64,000 nucleotides of DNA, from positions 8,089,883 to 8,153,882 of the forward strand of contig NC_047081.1 in the NCBI RefSeq assembly GCF_902459465.1, in the 5' to 3' direction. Position numbers and translations under genes: made by a program. Below the pieces are notes generated by a model. The model ran no database searches and was not told the origin of the DNA. It saw only the letters and a program-made list of their open reading frames with translations. This DNA comes from Asterias rubens (Eukaryota; Echinodermata; Asteroidea; Forcipulatida; Asteriidae). Below, one piece after another: positions 23,421 to 34,957 of the stretch (positions within the stretch are counted from its first letter, which is position 1; each line of letters begins with the position of its first letter).

Positions 23421-24005
23421 GGTCTCAACGTTTCGACTAGCTTGCTTTAGTCAATGACAGGAGACTGAAGAGGTAAGAGAAGAGTGGGCTTATCTATAGG
23501 GGTTCAGTGGATCCACTGCAGGTCAATCAATGCTCTGATTGGTTGTGTGGTTACATTTGCATTGTATAGGATTAAAACTGATTCCCAAAACCAAATGTAA
23601 CTTTGTACAAACTAATGAAGGAAAGATAATTGCACATGAAGCTCAACTAAAATTAATTTAAAACTCTAAAGACATGTTTTTGCTGTCATATTCTTCAAAA
23701 ACAAATTTTCTTCGAGCACATTTTTGTTACAGATAGATAATATCAGGAAACGGCTCACTACAAAAATACATTTCTTTTCACACAACGATTTTTACTGTCA
23801 ATATTTCTCTGAATGCCCCCTTCCCACCAAAAACAACTTATCAATTTTGGTTGTAGTGTTCCTAAAGCACAGTACGTGACCTTTCAGATGTAGTAGACTT
23901 ATTATACCAGAATTTTGTCACAAGTTCGGGGCACATTATCTTACACATTTGACATGTTCTTAAAAATTGAAATTGGATCTTTCCTTGCGGTTCATACAGC
24001 ATTCC

Positions 24006-24389
24006 TTAAAGGCAGTGGACACTATTGGTAATTACTCAAAATAATTATTAGCATAAAACCTTTCTTGATAACGAGTAATGGGGAGAGGTTGATAGTATAA
24101 AACGTTGTGAGAAACGGCTCCCTCTGAAGTGACGTAATTTTTGACAAAGAAGTAATTTTCCACGAATTTGATTTCGAGACCTCAGAATTAGATTTTGATG
24201 TCTCGAAATCAAGCATCTGAAAGCACACAACTTCGTGTGACAAGGGTGTTTTTTCTTTCATTACTATCTCGCAACTTCGACGACCGATTTAGCTCAAATG
24301 TCCACAGGTTTGTTACTACTATGCATGTTGAGATACACCAACTGTGAAGGCTAGTCTTTGACAATTACCAAGAGTGTCCGATGTCTTAA
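24006..24389 (+). repeat. Family A TTAA-type MITE, full length
   Basis: Near-complete copy: TTAAAGGCAGTGGACACTAT left end, tttcgagacctca...tgatgtctcgaaa centre, gtccgatgtcttaa right end. It lies just past the CAMLG stop, possibly in its 3'UTR or downstream. Confidence 0.9.
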
Positions 24390-24607
24390 AAGATTTCCTC
24401 AAAAAATGTTTAGTTTTTTTTGTCCTCATAGACTTGCTCTAGGAAAGATAAAGTTTGAGGCCTTCTGAGAGATAATGGTGGTAAAGTGCCTTTTGGTGAG
24501 CGATAGACAAACAAAAGTAACACGAACCTTGAAGATAATTGATTACTTAGCAGCATTAGATGATCCTGTCAAATAATTTCAAAATCTTTCCAAGTTTCTG
24601 AAGCTGA

Positions 24608-27600
24608 CTACCCCAATATAAGCCCCACCGCTAAAACTACTTCAATCACTCCATGAGTTACAAGAAATACAAAGAAGTAAAGGGCTAAATCCGCCATTGC
24701 ATCATTGAGGACAGACATGATAAGTTGAAGCTTGGTGATGGATGCTACGGGAATGTTGCTAAACATGGCGGCCATTCTCAGGAGGTTGGGTAACATCCCG
24801 CCGGAAGGTTGCTAAAAAAAAAATCAAAAAGACGAAGTTACCTCCTACATGTACAATTCAGAAAATGGATCCAGATGTAGCAAGCTGCTTACCAATGACC
24901 GACATATTGTATAAAAAATGCAAAAAACATTCTTAAATGCCTGACGTTTCGACACTAACAGAGTCTTTCTCAAAGGCTACATGACAATTAAATGCTCATT
25001 ATTCTGAGCCATTGTTCATGAAGAAAACTCACCTTTGACCCTTTATTCAAGGAGAAGAACAGAGCCTGCATCGCTACAAATGGAATGAGGATCGACTGGC
25101 AAGAGGAGAAGGAAAAAACAGATATGATAATATTATTTAAAACATAAACAAATTCAGATAAAGACAACAAAGACACTGAAAAAAACCTTTGGTAAATGTC
25201 AAAGACCAGTAATCTCACTGCATCAAATAACAAATCTGGGAAAATATGTATCAATTTGAGTCAGAAATTATAACCTCCTTCTAAAAAAAAGAACGTTACT
25301 TCAGAGGGAGCCCTTTCACTGATGTGTTAAACTATCAACAGCTCTCCATAACTCGTTACCGAGGAAGTTTTTATGCTAATAATTATTTTGAGTAATTACC
25401 AATAGTGTCCAGTGCCTTAAAAGAGACGGTACAAGTTTGGCAATCCCTCTTGAAATTAATAAACATGTAATTACATGTCCTTGGCTAAAAGTATAAACCC
25501 TTTTATAGAATCGTTTAACTTTGAAGTTATGTGGTTATGGAAAAACATAATTATTTACCACAAAAAAATTTGAATATGAGAAGTGTTACCGACAGTATTA
25601 CTGCTCTCAGATTGTGTATTAATAATAACAATATTATCAAAGTCTTATATAGCGCACGTCAATCTACCAAACAAGGTACTCAAGGCGCTGAGTATGTACA
25701 AACTTTCAGAAAGATAGGTTATTGAAGTGACGAATTCTGAGACCCAATTATTTAGCACCTTGTAAGGGTTTAAATACAGCAGCCACAGCCAGGAACACCG
25801 GGGCGGACCCCTTCTCTTTTTCGATAAGTGCACTGGGTTCTTTTACATACATTACGCAACACATCATATGGGGCCAACAGTTTTACGTCCCATCCGAAGG
25901 ACGAAACAATGGTAAAGTGTCTTGCTTAAGGACACAAGTGTCACGGCTGGGGATTCGAACCCACACTCTGCTGATCAGAAATCGATTATTCTTCGTGCGT
26001 GGACATAATTGCTCTGGATATTTGGCAATAATCAAAAAAACATAATCACCTTTGAAATAAAATTTTCACAGTTTAGTTCATTGTTTGTATCCATATTTGT
26101 ATAGGATTAGAACAACCAATTAGTGCCCCAAAACAAAGGTGCACTTTCCCTTTAAAGGCACCGGACACTATTTGTAATTAATCAAAATAATTATGAACAT
26201 AAAACCTCACTTGGTAACGAGTAATGGGGAGAGTTTAATTGTATAAAACATTGTGAGAAACGGCTCCCTCTGAAGTAACATAGTTTTTAAGAAAGAAGTA
26301 ATTTTCCACGAATTTGATTTGAGACTTCAGGTTTAGAACTTGAGGTATCGAAACCAAGCATCTGAAAGCACACAACTTCCTGTGACAAGGGTGTTTTTCT
26401 GTTTGAATGATTAAAAAATATCAAAGTATGCTCTAATTCAACACATTTGACAATCTCACCTGCGTGCCGAAGTGGGTCAACCAATCAGTAGCTAGCATTA
26501 CACGCATCAGAAGTGCCACAAAAGCAACAAACACCTCCCTCGTTGTCAAGATTCTGTCAGTTGGGGCAGGTAGGGCGACTCTGCTAGTGTCTTGGACAGT
26601 GTTTGTCTGTGGTAGTGTTGTCGATGATGATGTTGCCGAGGGCAGTAAAGAAGATGGAACATTTTGAGATGGTGGTGGTCTAGATGGAATGTGGTAAAGA
26701 GGTTTGGTCGGAAGATGACTATGCGGAGTCTGGTTGCTAGGAAACGGGGAATGTAGGGACGGACTACAGCTGCTCAGGATGGGATTGTCTTGTTCGCTAC
26801 TGGTTACCGTTTCTCGTTGTTCATCAGAATTTCTGTCTTGAGTCGGACAGGATGTTTCCCTGATGTCTGTTACTGATGATGAGGGAGACTCAGATTTTGA
26901 CTCAAGATTTGGATTTCGTTCTTCAGTGGCTTCTTCACAATGATCCGTTTCCGCCGTCTCATTTCTCTGAGATGATATCTTCGTCTGGATGTTCTCTATT
27001 GGAGCAGACCTTGAGATCTCCTCCTTCGTTGTCTCCGTTGATAAGAAGGACTGCCTCTCCCCTTCTTCAGCATTCTCAGACTGTACGGGTGGAGCTGACG
27101 CTGTTACAGCTACTGCTACTGGCTGTGTCTTAGTTTCAACCACACCCTTTTCTTCCTCTGTGTCTCCTGACAAAAAATAAGTACAGTGTAAGTCTTTTTA
27201 CATCCTACAACACTATTACAAATATATATTTGGTTTGCGGGAACACCATGTGTGTATCTACTTGCCAGGTAGAGTTGTCCTAGAGAACTGTCTTGCTTTT
27301 TAAACTATTACCCGGGCGGATGGTCTAGAAAATAGGCTGGGACTACTACTTTAGCTTAAAGGATCGTGATTAACTGTACTACCGCGGAGTCAGTTCTTAA
27401 ATTGGTCTATTGCAAATCTTTGTGAACCAACCGACTCAGAGAGGCTTTGAACCCACAAGCCATCACACAACATTAAAGGAGCATTACAGAATTGTTTTTC
27501 GCTAACCAAACAGTTGCTGGTAGTGTAAGTACTTTATGTAATCCACCATATACATAAACTGACAAACCTGTTGAAGTTTGAGATCGATCGGCCATCTAGG

Positions 27601-30600
27601 TCAAGAGAAAATAGTGAAAAACCGACAACAATTTTTTGCACGGCATCGATGCAAAAAGAAAAATTAACAAAGCACTCACTGAGCGATAAACTTCACACAC
27701 GAAACAATATCATTTTTTGCTCAACAAATATGACATTTCAGACAATAATATGTTAATGGGATGTTTTCTTCTATCATCATCATTAGACCGTGTAAGTTTT
27801 ATGTTAATCTCTGATCTTCACGATTTTGGTTTCTTACCAATTCTGTAACGTTCCTTTAAGCTATCAGGTACGTGTAGAGGGGGTCCTACCTGCTATTGTT
27901 GTATTCCCTTTTCTAAACAATTGGAGACTTTCTGGGACGATAGAGGGCAGCAGACTTACCGGGTAAATCCATTGTTCTCAGAATTATGCGCATGTTCAGA
28001 ACTACGTAAACAATGGAAATTTACCCGGTATGTCTGCTGCCGCCTAGCGTTGGAAAGTCTCCTATTGCCTCGTGGGGTTCAAGTTGAATGAAGAAATACC
28101 TTGTGGGATGGGGTCCATAGCTTCAACCATTTGTCATAAACAATGGTTGATGTGTGGTGGGAAGCCTTCTTTAAGCTTTTATTTTTGCAAGTGTATGTAG
28201 TTTTTAAGGCTCAGAATTAATTCCTTGTAGAGAGCAAGAACATTCTGAAGTCCTTAATTTCAACCCTGCTACGAGTAAAATCGCTAGAGACAAACTCCGG
28301 ACTCTTAATCAAAACACAATCAAACATTGATTCAACTGCATAGTTTTTTAGTAGTTTGGCGACAACCACCCCTGGTTTTTAATTGTTGGCGAGGGAGCTG
28401 TTTTCAGCCATCATTATGTACATTGTAAATAATAATAATAAAAATAGATAAATCTTATATAAAGCACGAAACAAAACAGTAAGAAATATCAATGTTCTTT
28501 ACAAAAACTTAAAATTACAGAGAAGTAGAGAATGCTAGTTGAAATAGTTGTGTTTTTCTGGTTGTATTTCAAATTGTCCAGGGTAGCAGCTTTTCTAAGA
28601 GAAGATGGTCGGGCATTTCACAACTTGGGTGAGGTGTATAAAAATGCCTTGGAGCCCTAAGATTTAGTCCTTGGTGTGGTGGTGGTCAGGAAGTTTTAGG
28701 AAGAGGGGCTGAGAGATCTAGGAGGAGGATATCGGCAGAGCCGCTCAATCATGTAACTTAGAGCTGTCTGGATCTGGGTACTTTTTGTTGGACACACACA
28801 AAACACAATGTCCACAGGTTTAGATTAAACTTACACAGTTTGAAGATAATGATAGTAGAAAGCTTCCCCTAAAATATTACTTGCTGAGGTGCTGTAGTTT
28901 TTGAGAAATGAGTAAAACAAGTCACAGAAATTATTTTAGCAAATACAGCACCCAACCTTTCTGCTACCATTATCTTCGATATAGTGAAAGTCTAGTGTAA
29001 ATCTGTGGACAGTGTGTTTTGTGCTACAAAAAGTACCCAAAAGTACCCAAATCCTTTAAATGCGAACGGAAGGATTTTGTAATCAATGCGCTGCTGGGAG
29101 CAAGTTCGGGTGAGCTACTAGACTTGTCTACACCGACTAGACTAACCAGAAACCATAGAGTAAGCTTGGGCGATATCACGATATTATCGAATATCGCGAT
29201 ACTAATTTGGAAACGATTTCGATATCGGATCGATTTGGTTTTAATCGAAATATCGCGATATCGATTAAGTATCGCAATATCGCGATGTATTTCTTAGCTG
29301 AGACATCTTGCACCCCATAGGTTTGGAGTAAAACCAGGTCATTAGAACACCTCTCTTATGCTATGACTGTCTCTTCTACAACTTTCACTGGGAGTTTGAA
29401 GACTGATGATGTCAAATTTAATTAATCACGATTATATCGAATATCGCGATATATTGTCGGCGATATATTGTGAATAAAATAAATCGATATCGCCCAAGCT
29501 TACCATAGAGCACAGGGAGATTGACTATATCGAACCATGCACTGGTGCATGGTCGATATGGTCAACTCGAGGGGTACATGTATGTCACAGTCAGTCTAGA
29601 CACTCACCCAAGCTTGCTCATTGTTGACATCCAGTTAACATTTATTAATTTGAAAGGAATTTTCTCCTTTTAATTTCTTCAAGTAATTTTAAAATAGGAA
29701 ACTACTTTCTCTACACAAATTATTTACAATTATAATCACACACAGTCTGCGGTTCTTTCCTCTGAAGACGTTCTTATAAAGAAGGGCCCACACTAAGTTA
29801 AAAAAAAACTGATTTGTAAGAAAAACAGTTTTGGATCAAATTCAGATGTCTGTGGGTTCTTGTTTTATGGGAAGAACTTTCTTTAATTGGTAGCGAGCTC
29901 GCTTACAACATTCGTTCATTGCCTCAACTGTCTTGCAATTTGTATCGGTGTACCAATCCGTGAAATCGGGAAATTGCGTTTGTGCTTGTATGAAAATGCT
30001 TTGAATAATGTTTCTGTCGAGTTGTGGGATTTTACATCTTTTGTTGTTATCGTCTCTAGAATTTCCAGTCAAGTTCTTTAGGGCAAGTTCATGTCTGGGA
30101 AACTCACACTTTAGCAGGTGTATGCACAGAAATCTTGCTTTTTGCTTGTTCGTTGCCAAGCGACGTTGTGTCTGTACTTTATACAGAGCTGTATTGTAGT
30201 CTGCTACAGAACGGACGAGAGTTTCTGAACCACCGAGAAGAAAAGTTCCAGACTCGGGCCCAGCGACGAACCTCGCTGGTAGAGGGAGGGATGTGGAATA
30301 GCTCGATACCACAGATTGAGTGCCTGCGGTTGCTGGAAATAACGTGGTGGTTGAAGTTGATGGGGATGATTGGGCGGTTGAGGTTGAAGGCTGGGATGGA
30401 ACTGGTGTTTCTGCGATAGATGCCTCGGAGTGCAGATCTGGAGCAGCCTTCAAACCCACGATCATTTCATGGAGCTGATCTTGTTTGTGGTCCATGACTC
30501 CTTGCATGGTTTCCATCGCACTCTGCTTTTGGTCGATTCTGTCAACTTTGTCTTGGATGGTCACCAGCCTTGACTGGATGTCACTGAGGAGATTAATGAT

Positions 30601-33600
30601 GAGCGTGGAAGACTGCACCTGATGACTCGTCTGCTCCTCGCAGTGAATCATGCGCTTGACGCTGTCTGTACAAATCTGCTTTCTTGGACCATCAACAGAT
30701 ACGTCACTGTCAGAGCCAACAACTGCAACAGAAGTAAAACAGAAAAAAATTGTACATTTATTTATACAGCCTCAAAACATTTGTAATATCTTTACTGATG
30801 ATAGTCAGATGTTTTCATGGCCCCCATACATGTAATAAAACATAATGATAGATTTTATGTCTGAATTGTTGGGAAGTGAATTTGCATCAATGAATTTTGC
30901 AATTTTGGGAATACGATTTTGGCAACAGAAACAAAGTCAGAAAATTAATTTGTGAACTTACATTTGCGTTTATTGAAGGCTGGGTCACTGCTACCACAAT
31001 CCATATTGGTCACTCCGACGACTGTAGACAAATCCAGACCTAGTAAATGTAAAATATCTCTGAAGTATATCTATCTTGACAAGTTCCTCTGAGCTCTGCG
31101 AATGATTTCTTGCAATAATTTAGGCTGGTTTTCCTAGAGTAAACCATCCACACTTGGTCAGTTTTCAATGGTATTTTTTTTTATAGGTTACCTTTTGTAA
31201 TTGTATAGACCTTGAGATGTTGATACGCCTTGATGCACAACATCTATTGGGTATCACTGATACTGAGATGTGGTAGCATCCTTTCCCCCCCCCCCCCTTT
31301 TGTCTCCCTATTCATTGTTTACCCTCTTGCTTTTTTTCAGTGTGCTTTGACTCTCTCTCTTTATTTATGTACATTGTATATCCACTCGCACTACACTCTA
31401 CTTACCTGGGCCCAATTTCATAAAGCATGTAAGCACACAAATTTGCTAAGCATGAAGTCTCTCCCTTGATAAAAACAAGATTACCGACCAAATTTTAATT
31501 TGTTGTATATTGCTTATTACTGGCATTCAGCTATTGTTTGCTTATCCTGAAAATCAAGTGGAAATTTGGTTGATAATCCTGTTTTTATTAAGGAAGAAAT
31601 TTCATGCTAAGCAAACGTTTGTGCCTACTACATGCTTTATTTATGAAATTGGGCCCTGTTCATGTTTATAGTTAGCCTTCGTCTTTGAGAAAGACGTCTA
31701 TTATAACTATGCTAGGTCGAAACGTCAGACCATTAACTGTTTTGTTTGCACAACAATATTGATTGAGTCTTGAGTTGAGATTTATTTTAATAATGTAAAT
31801 AAGGGATAAGCAACCCAACCAAACTGAAACTGAATTTCATGACAGTTGACACCAACGCGGAAACAACTTTATATAAAATGAAAACTGTACAAAAGATGTG
31901 TGATGCCAACATGTGGCCAAGCATGCCAAGATGGGTCCCGAATCCAGGATGGAAAAGTTTCCGTTATGGCGCCACCACTGTTGCATTCGATATGAAAAAT
32001 ATCATAATCATTCAAATTCAATCAACTGATCAATGAATAAGAACGCTTTTTGAAAAAATGAGGGAATGAAAAGTGGTAACGCCATACGGAAAGTTATCCA
32101 TATCCAAATGAAATAGACTTAGTTAGGTAGAGACAGAGAGTTTGACACAACATCGTGGCTACGTCCGTCAGTACGTCAGACGTTGTAGCGTGCGTGTGAA
32201 CTTGTTCATCTGCGTGTCATATGAACACTAGTACAAAGTAGGCCGAGTCTAAATCCAAGTCCAACAAGATGTATCCTGGTGTCATGTGTTTTCAGTAGGA
32301 TAACAGGAAAATTGTTCACAATCACAAATTAAATGTTTTTTTTTTCAAATCATCTATCCATTTTTTTTAACAATAACCATTTCACTTCATGGTGTGTTGA
32401 AATTTTTAAAGTTTTGGTTTTACATTGCTATAGACAGTCCGCCATTAACAGTGCTTATGCATGCACGACATTGGAGCAACGTCATATGTTTTCACACCTT
32501 TCATTGGTTGGTATTTTATTGAGTCTTCAGAAGCTAGTATGGCGTGCAAAATAAATCAAAAATATTATTCAATTACTACTTAACAAATTTAATTACATTT
32601 TTGTCCTAAGGCATTATGGCTACTGTATTAAAATCTAGAGATATCATAAGGCATGAAAGTAAAACACCCCACCCTTCCTTGATGCACTCACACTTCATTA
32701 ACAATCCCTTTTCCCCCATTTCAGACCAGTAATGTCTGGTTTCAGGAGATAAGAAACCAATCTATGATGATTTCTCTTTAATGTAGACTTAATATTTATT
32801 ACGCTGATCAGAATTTATTACAGTATGCAGTAAATCAACAACAAAAAATTGTTGTCATTTTCACTTAAAATATTTTAATATTTTCCCCACATTTGCATAC
32901 CATAGAATCCCAAATAGTAACCACCTCACGTGATCCATCTAGTGACTAAAGCAGAATGAAACTCAATCTAGCAGATAGTAATTTTGTTTTGAACTTTCGA
33001 GGTTGGATGATGTTTCTTTGACTCATTTGAATGTTGGCATAATAATGCACTAGTGATTAGTACCAAAAATCAATCATTTTTTAAATGTTTGAGATAACCA
33101 ACGACAGGAAACTTTATTCTCAGCATGATTAAGCCTGATGAAAATACAGACCGTGAGTAAACTGCATACACACTGTAGCTTCTGTCACCGGTGCAGCTTG
33201 CACAATTTTGCGGTAAACGGGAATCAAAGTTGGGGACCGAAAACATCTGAGGGTCGATAATGTATGACGCTACGATATTTCATTTAGAATTCACAGAGAA
33301 TTGCTCACTTTTCATCACCTAAAACCTAGGACGGATGCTTATAAATTTTCTACCCTTGTTCGCTTTCCTAAAATGTTCTCAGAGCTCACATTGGATACTA
33401 GGAATGTTTTGATTTTGGAGGGGTACAAGTCATTTCGTATGAAGCTGAGGGGGGAATTTTTAGTATGTTAATAATAATAGTGCTAGTGGTTTTAATTGTT
33501 GTTTTCTTTAATAATTGTCTAAGGGGTCTTTGTGCTTTTTTGGGTGGTGTTTGGGGAGGCTCTCTGCTATCATTGTCCTCAGGCCCAGTGGGTTGGCATG

Positions 33601-34225
33601 AATCTGTGAGGGTGCACTCTGTGCCAATTTTATTTTTTATTTTATTTTTCTGAGGGTTTTTAGTCCATTCTTTTTTTTTTTTTTTTCAATTGTTGTCCCT
33701 TCCTCTTATCGCTGCAGTGTTTTGTTGTGGGTGTAGTTTTTTGTTTTCAATAGTCTGGTTTTGCTTGTGTTTTAATGATTTCTATTGTGTGATTCTAAAA
33801 ATATGTATCACTCAGTGTAATCTCCTTTTATATGGTATATAATTATATTTTTATCGTTGGCAGGGGTCTGGTTTTACACATCTTTTGATGACAGTTTTAT
33901 ACTTTTGTTTTAACCTTGACAGCCCCTGTACAACTTGTAACTATTATGTATGTCTAAAGATTTAAAATTAAAAAAAATTAAATTAAATTAAATTAGATTT
34001 GCCCGCGCGGTGGCTCGATGTCATAAAAAAACATTCGCAAAACATTAACTTATATCATTACATAAATTTCTCTGAGTACGACAAAATAAAAGAAATCCAG
34101 AGCTGCCCATGATTCTTACCTTTTGCGTTTTCATTCAGCTGAATGATTTTCTTTAACCTTTCCTCCGAACTCAGTAAAAGTCTTCGCTTTCTCGCCTCTC
34201 TTCTTGCGGAAGCCGAATCGGCCAT
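24608..34225 (-). CDS. CAMLG: Calcium signal-modulating cyclophilin ligand / GET2-type ER receptor subunit, complete, 4 exons
   Basis: Exons: 34225-34120, 27166-26460, 25095-25033, 24811-24608; 1,080 nt, 359 aa plus stop, all junctions in phase. Residues 7-30 (ARREARKRRLLLSSEERLKK) are the basic N-terminal helix that in CAML/Get2 proteins binds the TRC40/GET3 ATPase. Residues 36-240 are a long Glu/Ser/Thr/Pro-rich linker with no visible fold. Three membrane spans follow at about 247-268, 272-289 and 325-352. The last contains MADLALYFFVFLVTHGVIEV, which aligns with the family's final span. In the known pathway the protein pairs with WRB/GET1 in the ER membrane to insert tail-anchored proteins. 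It is longer than the roughly 300-aa human protein because of the linker. Intron 1 is about 7 kb and contains another gene. The linker is too diverged to confirm homology by eye; the two ends carry the assignment. Confidence 0.9.
25290..25420 (-). repeat. Family A MITE, right half
   Basis: Inverse-orientation truncated copy (acttcagagggagccctttc to gtgtccagtgccttaa) in CAMLG intron 2, sharing its terminal TTAA with the next element. Confidence 0.8.
25417..26155. repeat. Family D TTAA-type MITE carrying a SINE
   Basis: Left end ttaaaagagacggtacaagt, right end gcactttccctttaa. The central hairpin half gagaagtgttaccgaca...ctcagattgtgtatt is interrupted by the SINE at 25621-25985 and resumes with gtggacataattgctctgga. 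Confidence 0.75.
25621..25985 (-). repeat. tRNA-derived SINE with LINE-like tail, inverse orientation
   Basis: On the minus strand: a B-box sequence (gggttcgaatcc) near the right end, and a tail containing agcgccttgagtaccttgtt and gtgcgctatataagactttg. The same tail occurs on the plus strand at 54471-54566. Confidence 0.7.
26152..26412 (+). repeat. Family A MITE, right end lost
   Basis: Left TTAA is shared with the preceding family D element. Homology runs through the central hairpin to gacaagggtgttttt and stops 48 bp before CAMLG exon 2. Confidence 0.85.
27216..27403 (+). repeat. Dispersed repeat N, copy 2
   Basis: Second copy of the 23120-23420 repeat, without the tandem duplication. It begins about 50 bp from CAMLG exon 2 (27166). 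Confidence 0.75.
27918..28067. repeat. 150-bp foldback element
   Basis: Ends caattggagactttc / gaaagtctcctattg. The inner arms gcagcagacttaccgggtaa / ttacccggtatgtctgctgc pair almost perfectly. No clear target duplication. CAMLG intron 1. Confidence 0.8.
28775..29049 (+). repeat. Family I foldback repeat, full copy
   Basis: Ends gggtactttttgtt / acaaaaagtaccc; inner inverted acacaaaacacaatgtccac / gtggacagtgtgttttgtgc. CAMLG intron 1. Confidence 0.75.
29161..29502. mobile_element. hAT-like MITE, 342 bp, 8-bp target duplication
   Basis: Termini taagcttgggcgatat / atatcgcccaagctta. CCATAGAG abuts both ends (29153-29160, 29503-29510), the 8-bp duplication size of hAT elements. The interior is dense with CGATAT/ATCGCGAT palindromes. 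It lies in CAMLG intron 1, downstream of the BEN gene stop. Confidence 0.85.
29842..31039 (-). CDS. BEN-domain protein, two 3' exons, nested in CAMLG intron 1
   Basis: Exons 31039-30962 and 30722-29842 join in phase (AAA T|TT). Starting at the ATG at 31004 gives 307 aa. The frame stays open upstream of that ATG to the splice acceptor, so an earlier exon may exist. The sequence begins MDCGSSDPAFNKRK, then has a short coiled coil (about 58-103), a Ser/Thr/Pro-rich spacer, and a C-terminal BEN domain (about 174-295). The domain carries TFLLGG near its start, then HELALKNLTGNSRDDNNK, IPQLDRNIIQSIF and the Cys/Arg-rich helix NECCKRARYQLKK. The tail IKQEPTDI contains a psi-K-x-E sumoylation consensus. 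BEN domains bind DNA or chromatin proteins, mostly as repressors, so a nuclear regulator is inferred. Which BEND family member it is cannot be told by eye. It could also be a domesticated or mobile-element BEN copy. Confidence 0.75.
31408..31656. repeat. Family G foldback MITE
   Basis: gggcccaatttcataaagca / catgctttatttatgaaattgggccc ends and taagcacacaaatttgctaa inner repeat. It lies just upstream of the first recognised BEN exon. Confidence 0.8.
31949..32101. repeat. Family H foldback, copy 2
   Basis: Arms tttccgttatggcgccacca / gtggtaacgccatacggaaa, as at 18489-18629. Confidence 0.75.
33835..33995 (+). repeat. Retroelement 3' tail P, copy 1
   Basis: Shares tatcgttggcaggggt, gatgacagttttatactttt and gtatgtctaaagatttaaaa with 60515-60668, and ends in a (taaat)n-like tail, as expected of a non-LTR retroelement 3' end. 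The 600 bp to its left, with no clear frame, may be more of the same element. Confidence 0.65.
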
Positions 34226-34330
34226 TTTGATTAGTTTTATCCTTTCGCTTGAGGGCGCTGTTTAAGATTACGCGTTTCACAAACCGAAAGACCCCGCCCA
34301 CCCAGTTGATACTCGTACGTAAAACCATGA
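34226..34330 (-). promoter_or_regulatory. Probable CAMLG promoter / 5'UTR
   Basis: A GC box (GGGCGGGG on the minus strand, 34299-34292) lies about 70 bp upstream of the start codon. The start codon sits in AAAATGGCCG, a YY1-like motif that overlaps the ATG, as in many housekeeping genes. A TTAA-type MITE begins about 395 bp upstream. Confidence 0.35.
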
Positions 34331-34619
34331 ATGAAGAAGATTAGAAACACATGTCTTCTTAAAAAGAATGACAATTATTAAAGGTTGTATGGAGAGGAAG
34401 TTTTCCCTGCTTTGTTTGAGCGGGAAAAAAAGGGGAAAAAACGCCAAGTCGCCCTCTTTGTGTATGAGGGGAAGCGAAGAGAACTCTGTGATTTGAATAT
34501 CAGTTTCTATGCTGATGAGCGAATGTTTTTTTATAATAATTTTCAAACAATAATCTTCACGCACGCGGTGCGTTGTAACCAATAAATTACGAGGCTGACA
34601 TTGTTGCAACTGGGCCACG

Positions 34620-34957
34620 CTTTTTACTCAAAATAGTTATTAGCATAAAACCTTACTGGTAACGATGGGGAGAGACATTGTGAGAAACGGCTCCCTCTGA
34701 AGTGACTTCGAGAAAGAAGTAATTTTCCACGAATTTGATTTCGAGACATCGTAGATTTAGAATTTGAGGTCTCGAAATCTGAAAGCAAACAACTTTATGT
34801 GACAGGGGTGTTTTTGTCTTTCATCATTATCTCGCAAAAAACGATGACCGATTTAGCTCAAATTTTCACAGGTTTGTTAATTATGCAAAATGTTGAGATA
34901 CAGCAAAGGAGAATACTGGTCTTTGACAATATTAACAATAGTGTCCAGTGTCTTTAA
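34620..34957 (+). repeat. Family A MITE upstream of CAMLG
   Basis: Left terminus lost; the rest follows family A to gtccagtgtctttaa. It is about 395 bp upstream of the CAMLG start codon. Confidence 0.85.

Larger units (their letters stand above)
20860..24600. other. Intergenic DNA between TM9SF3 and CAMLG
   Basis: No gene is seen. AT-rich DNA with the MITEs and dispersed repeats listed separately. The CAMLG 3'UTR must occupy part of the right side. Confidence 0.6.

Noticed and set aside
24022..24261. Repeated 60-90-codon frames (e.g. [16 protein letters not shown]) at 24022, 47680, 51013, 52065 and others
   Set aside because: All fall within family A MITE copies and vary with indels between copies; the similarity is due to the repeat, not a gene family.
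29842..30722. BEN exons as internal exons of CAMLG
   Set aside because: The second BEN exon ends with an in-frame stop, and CAMLG exon 1 joins exon 2 directly in phase; treated as a separate nested gene or alternative terminus.
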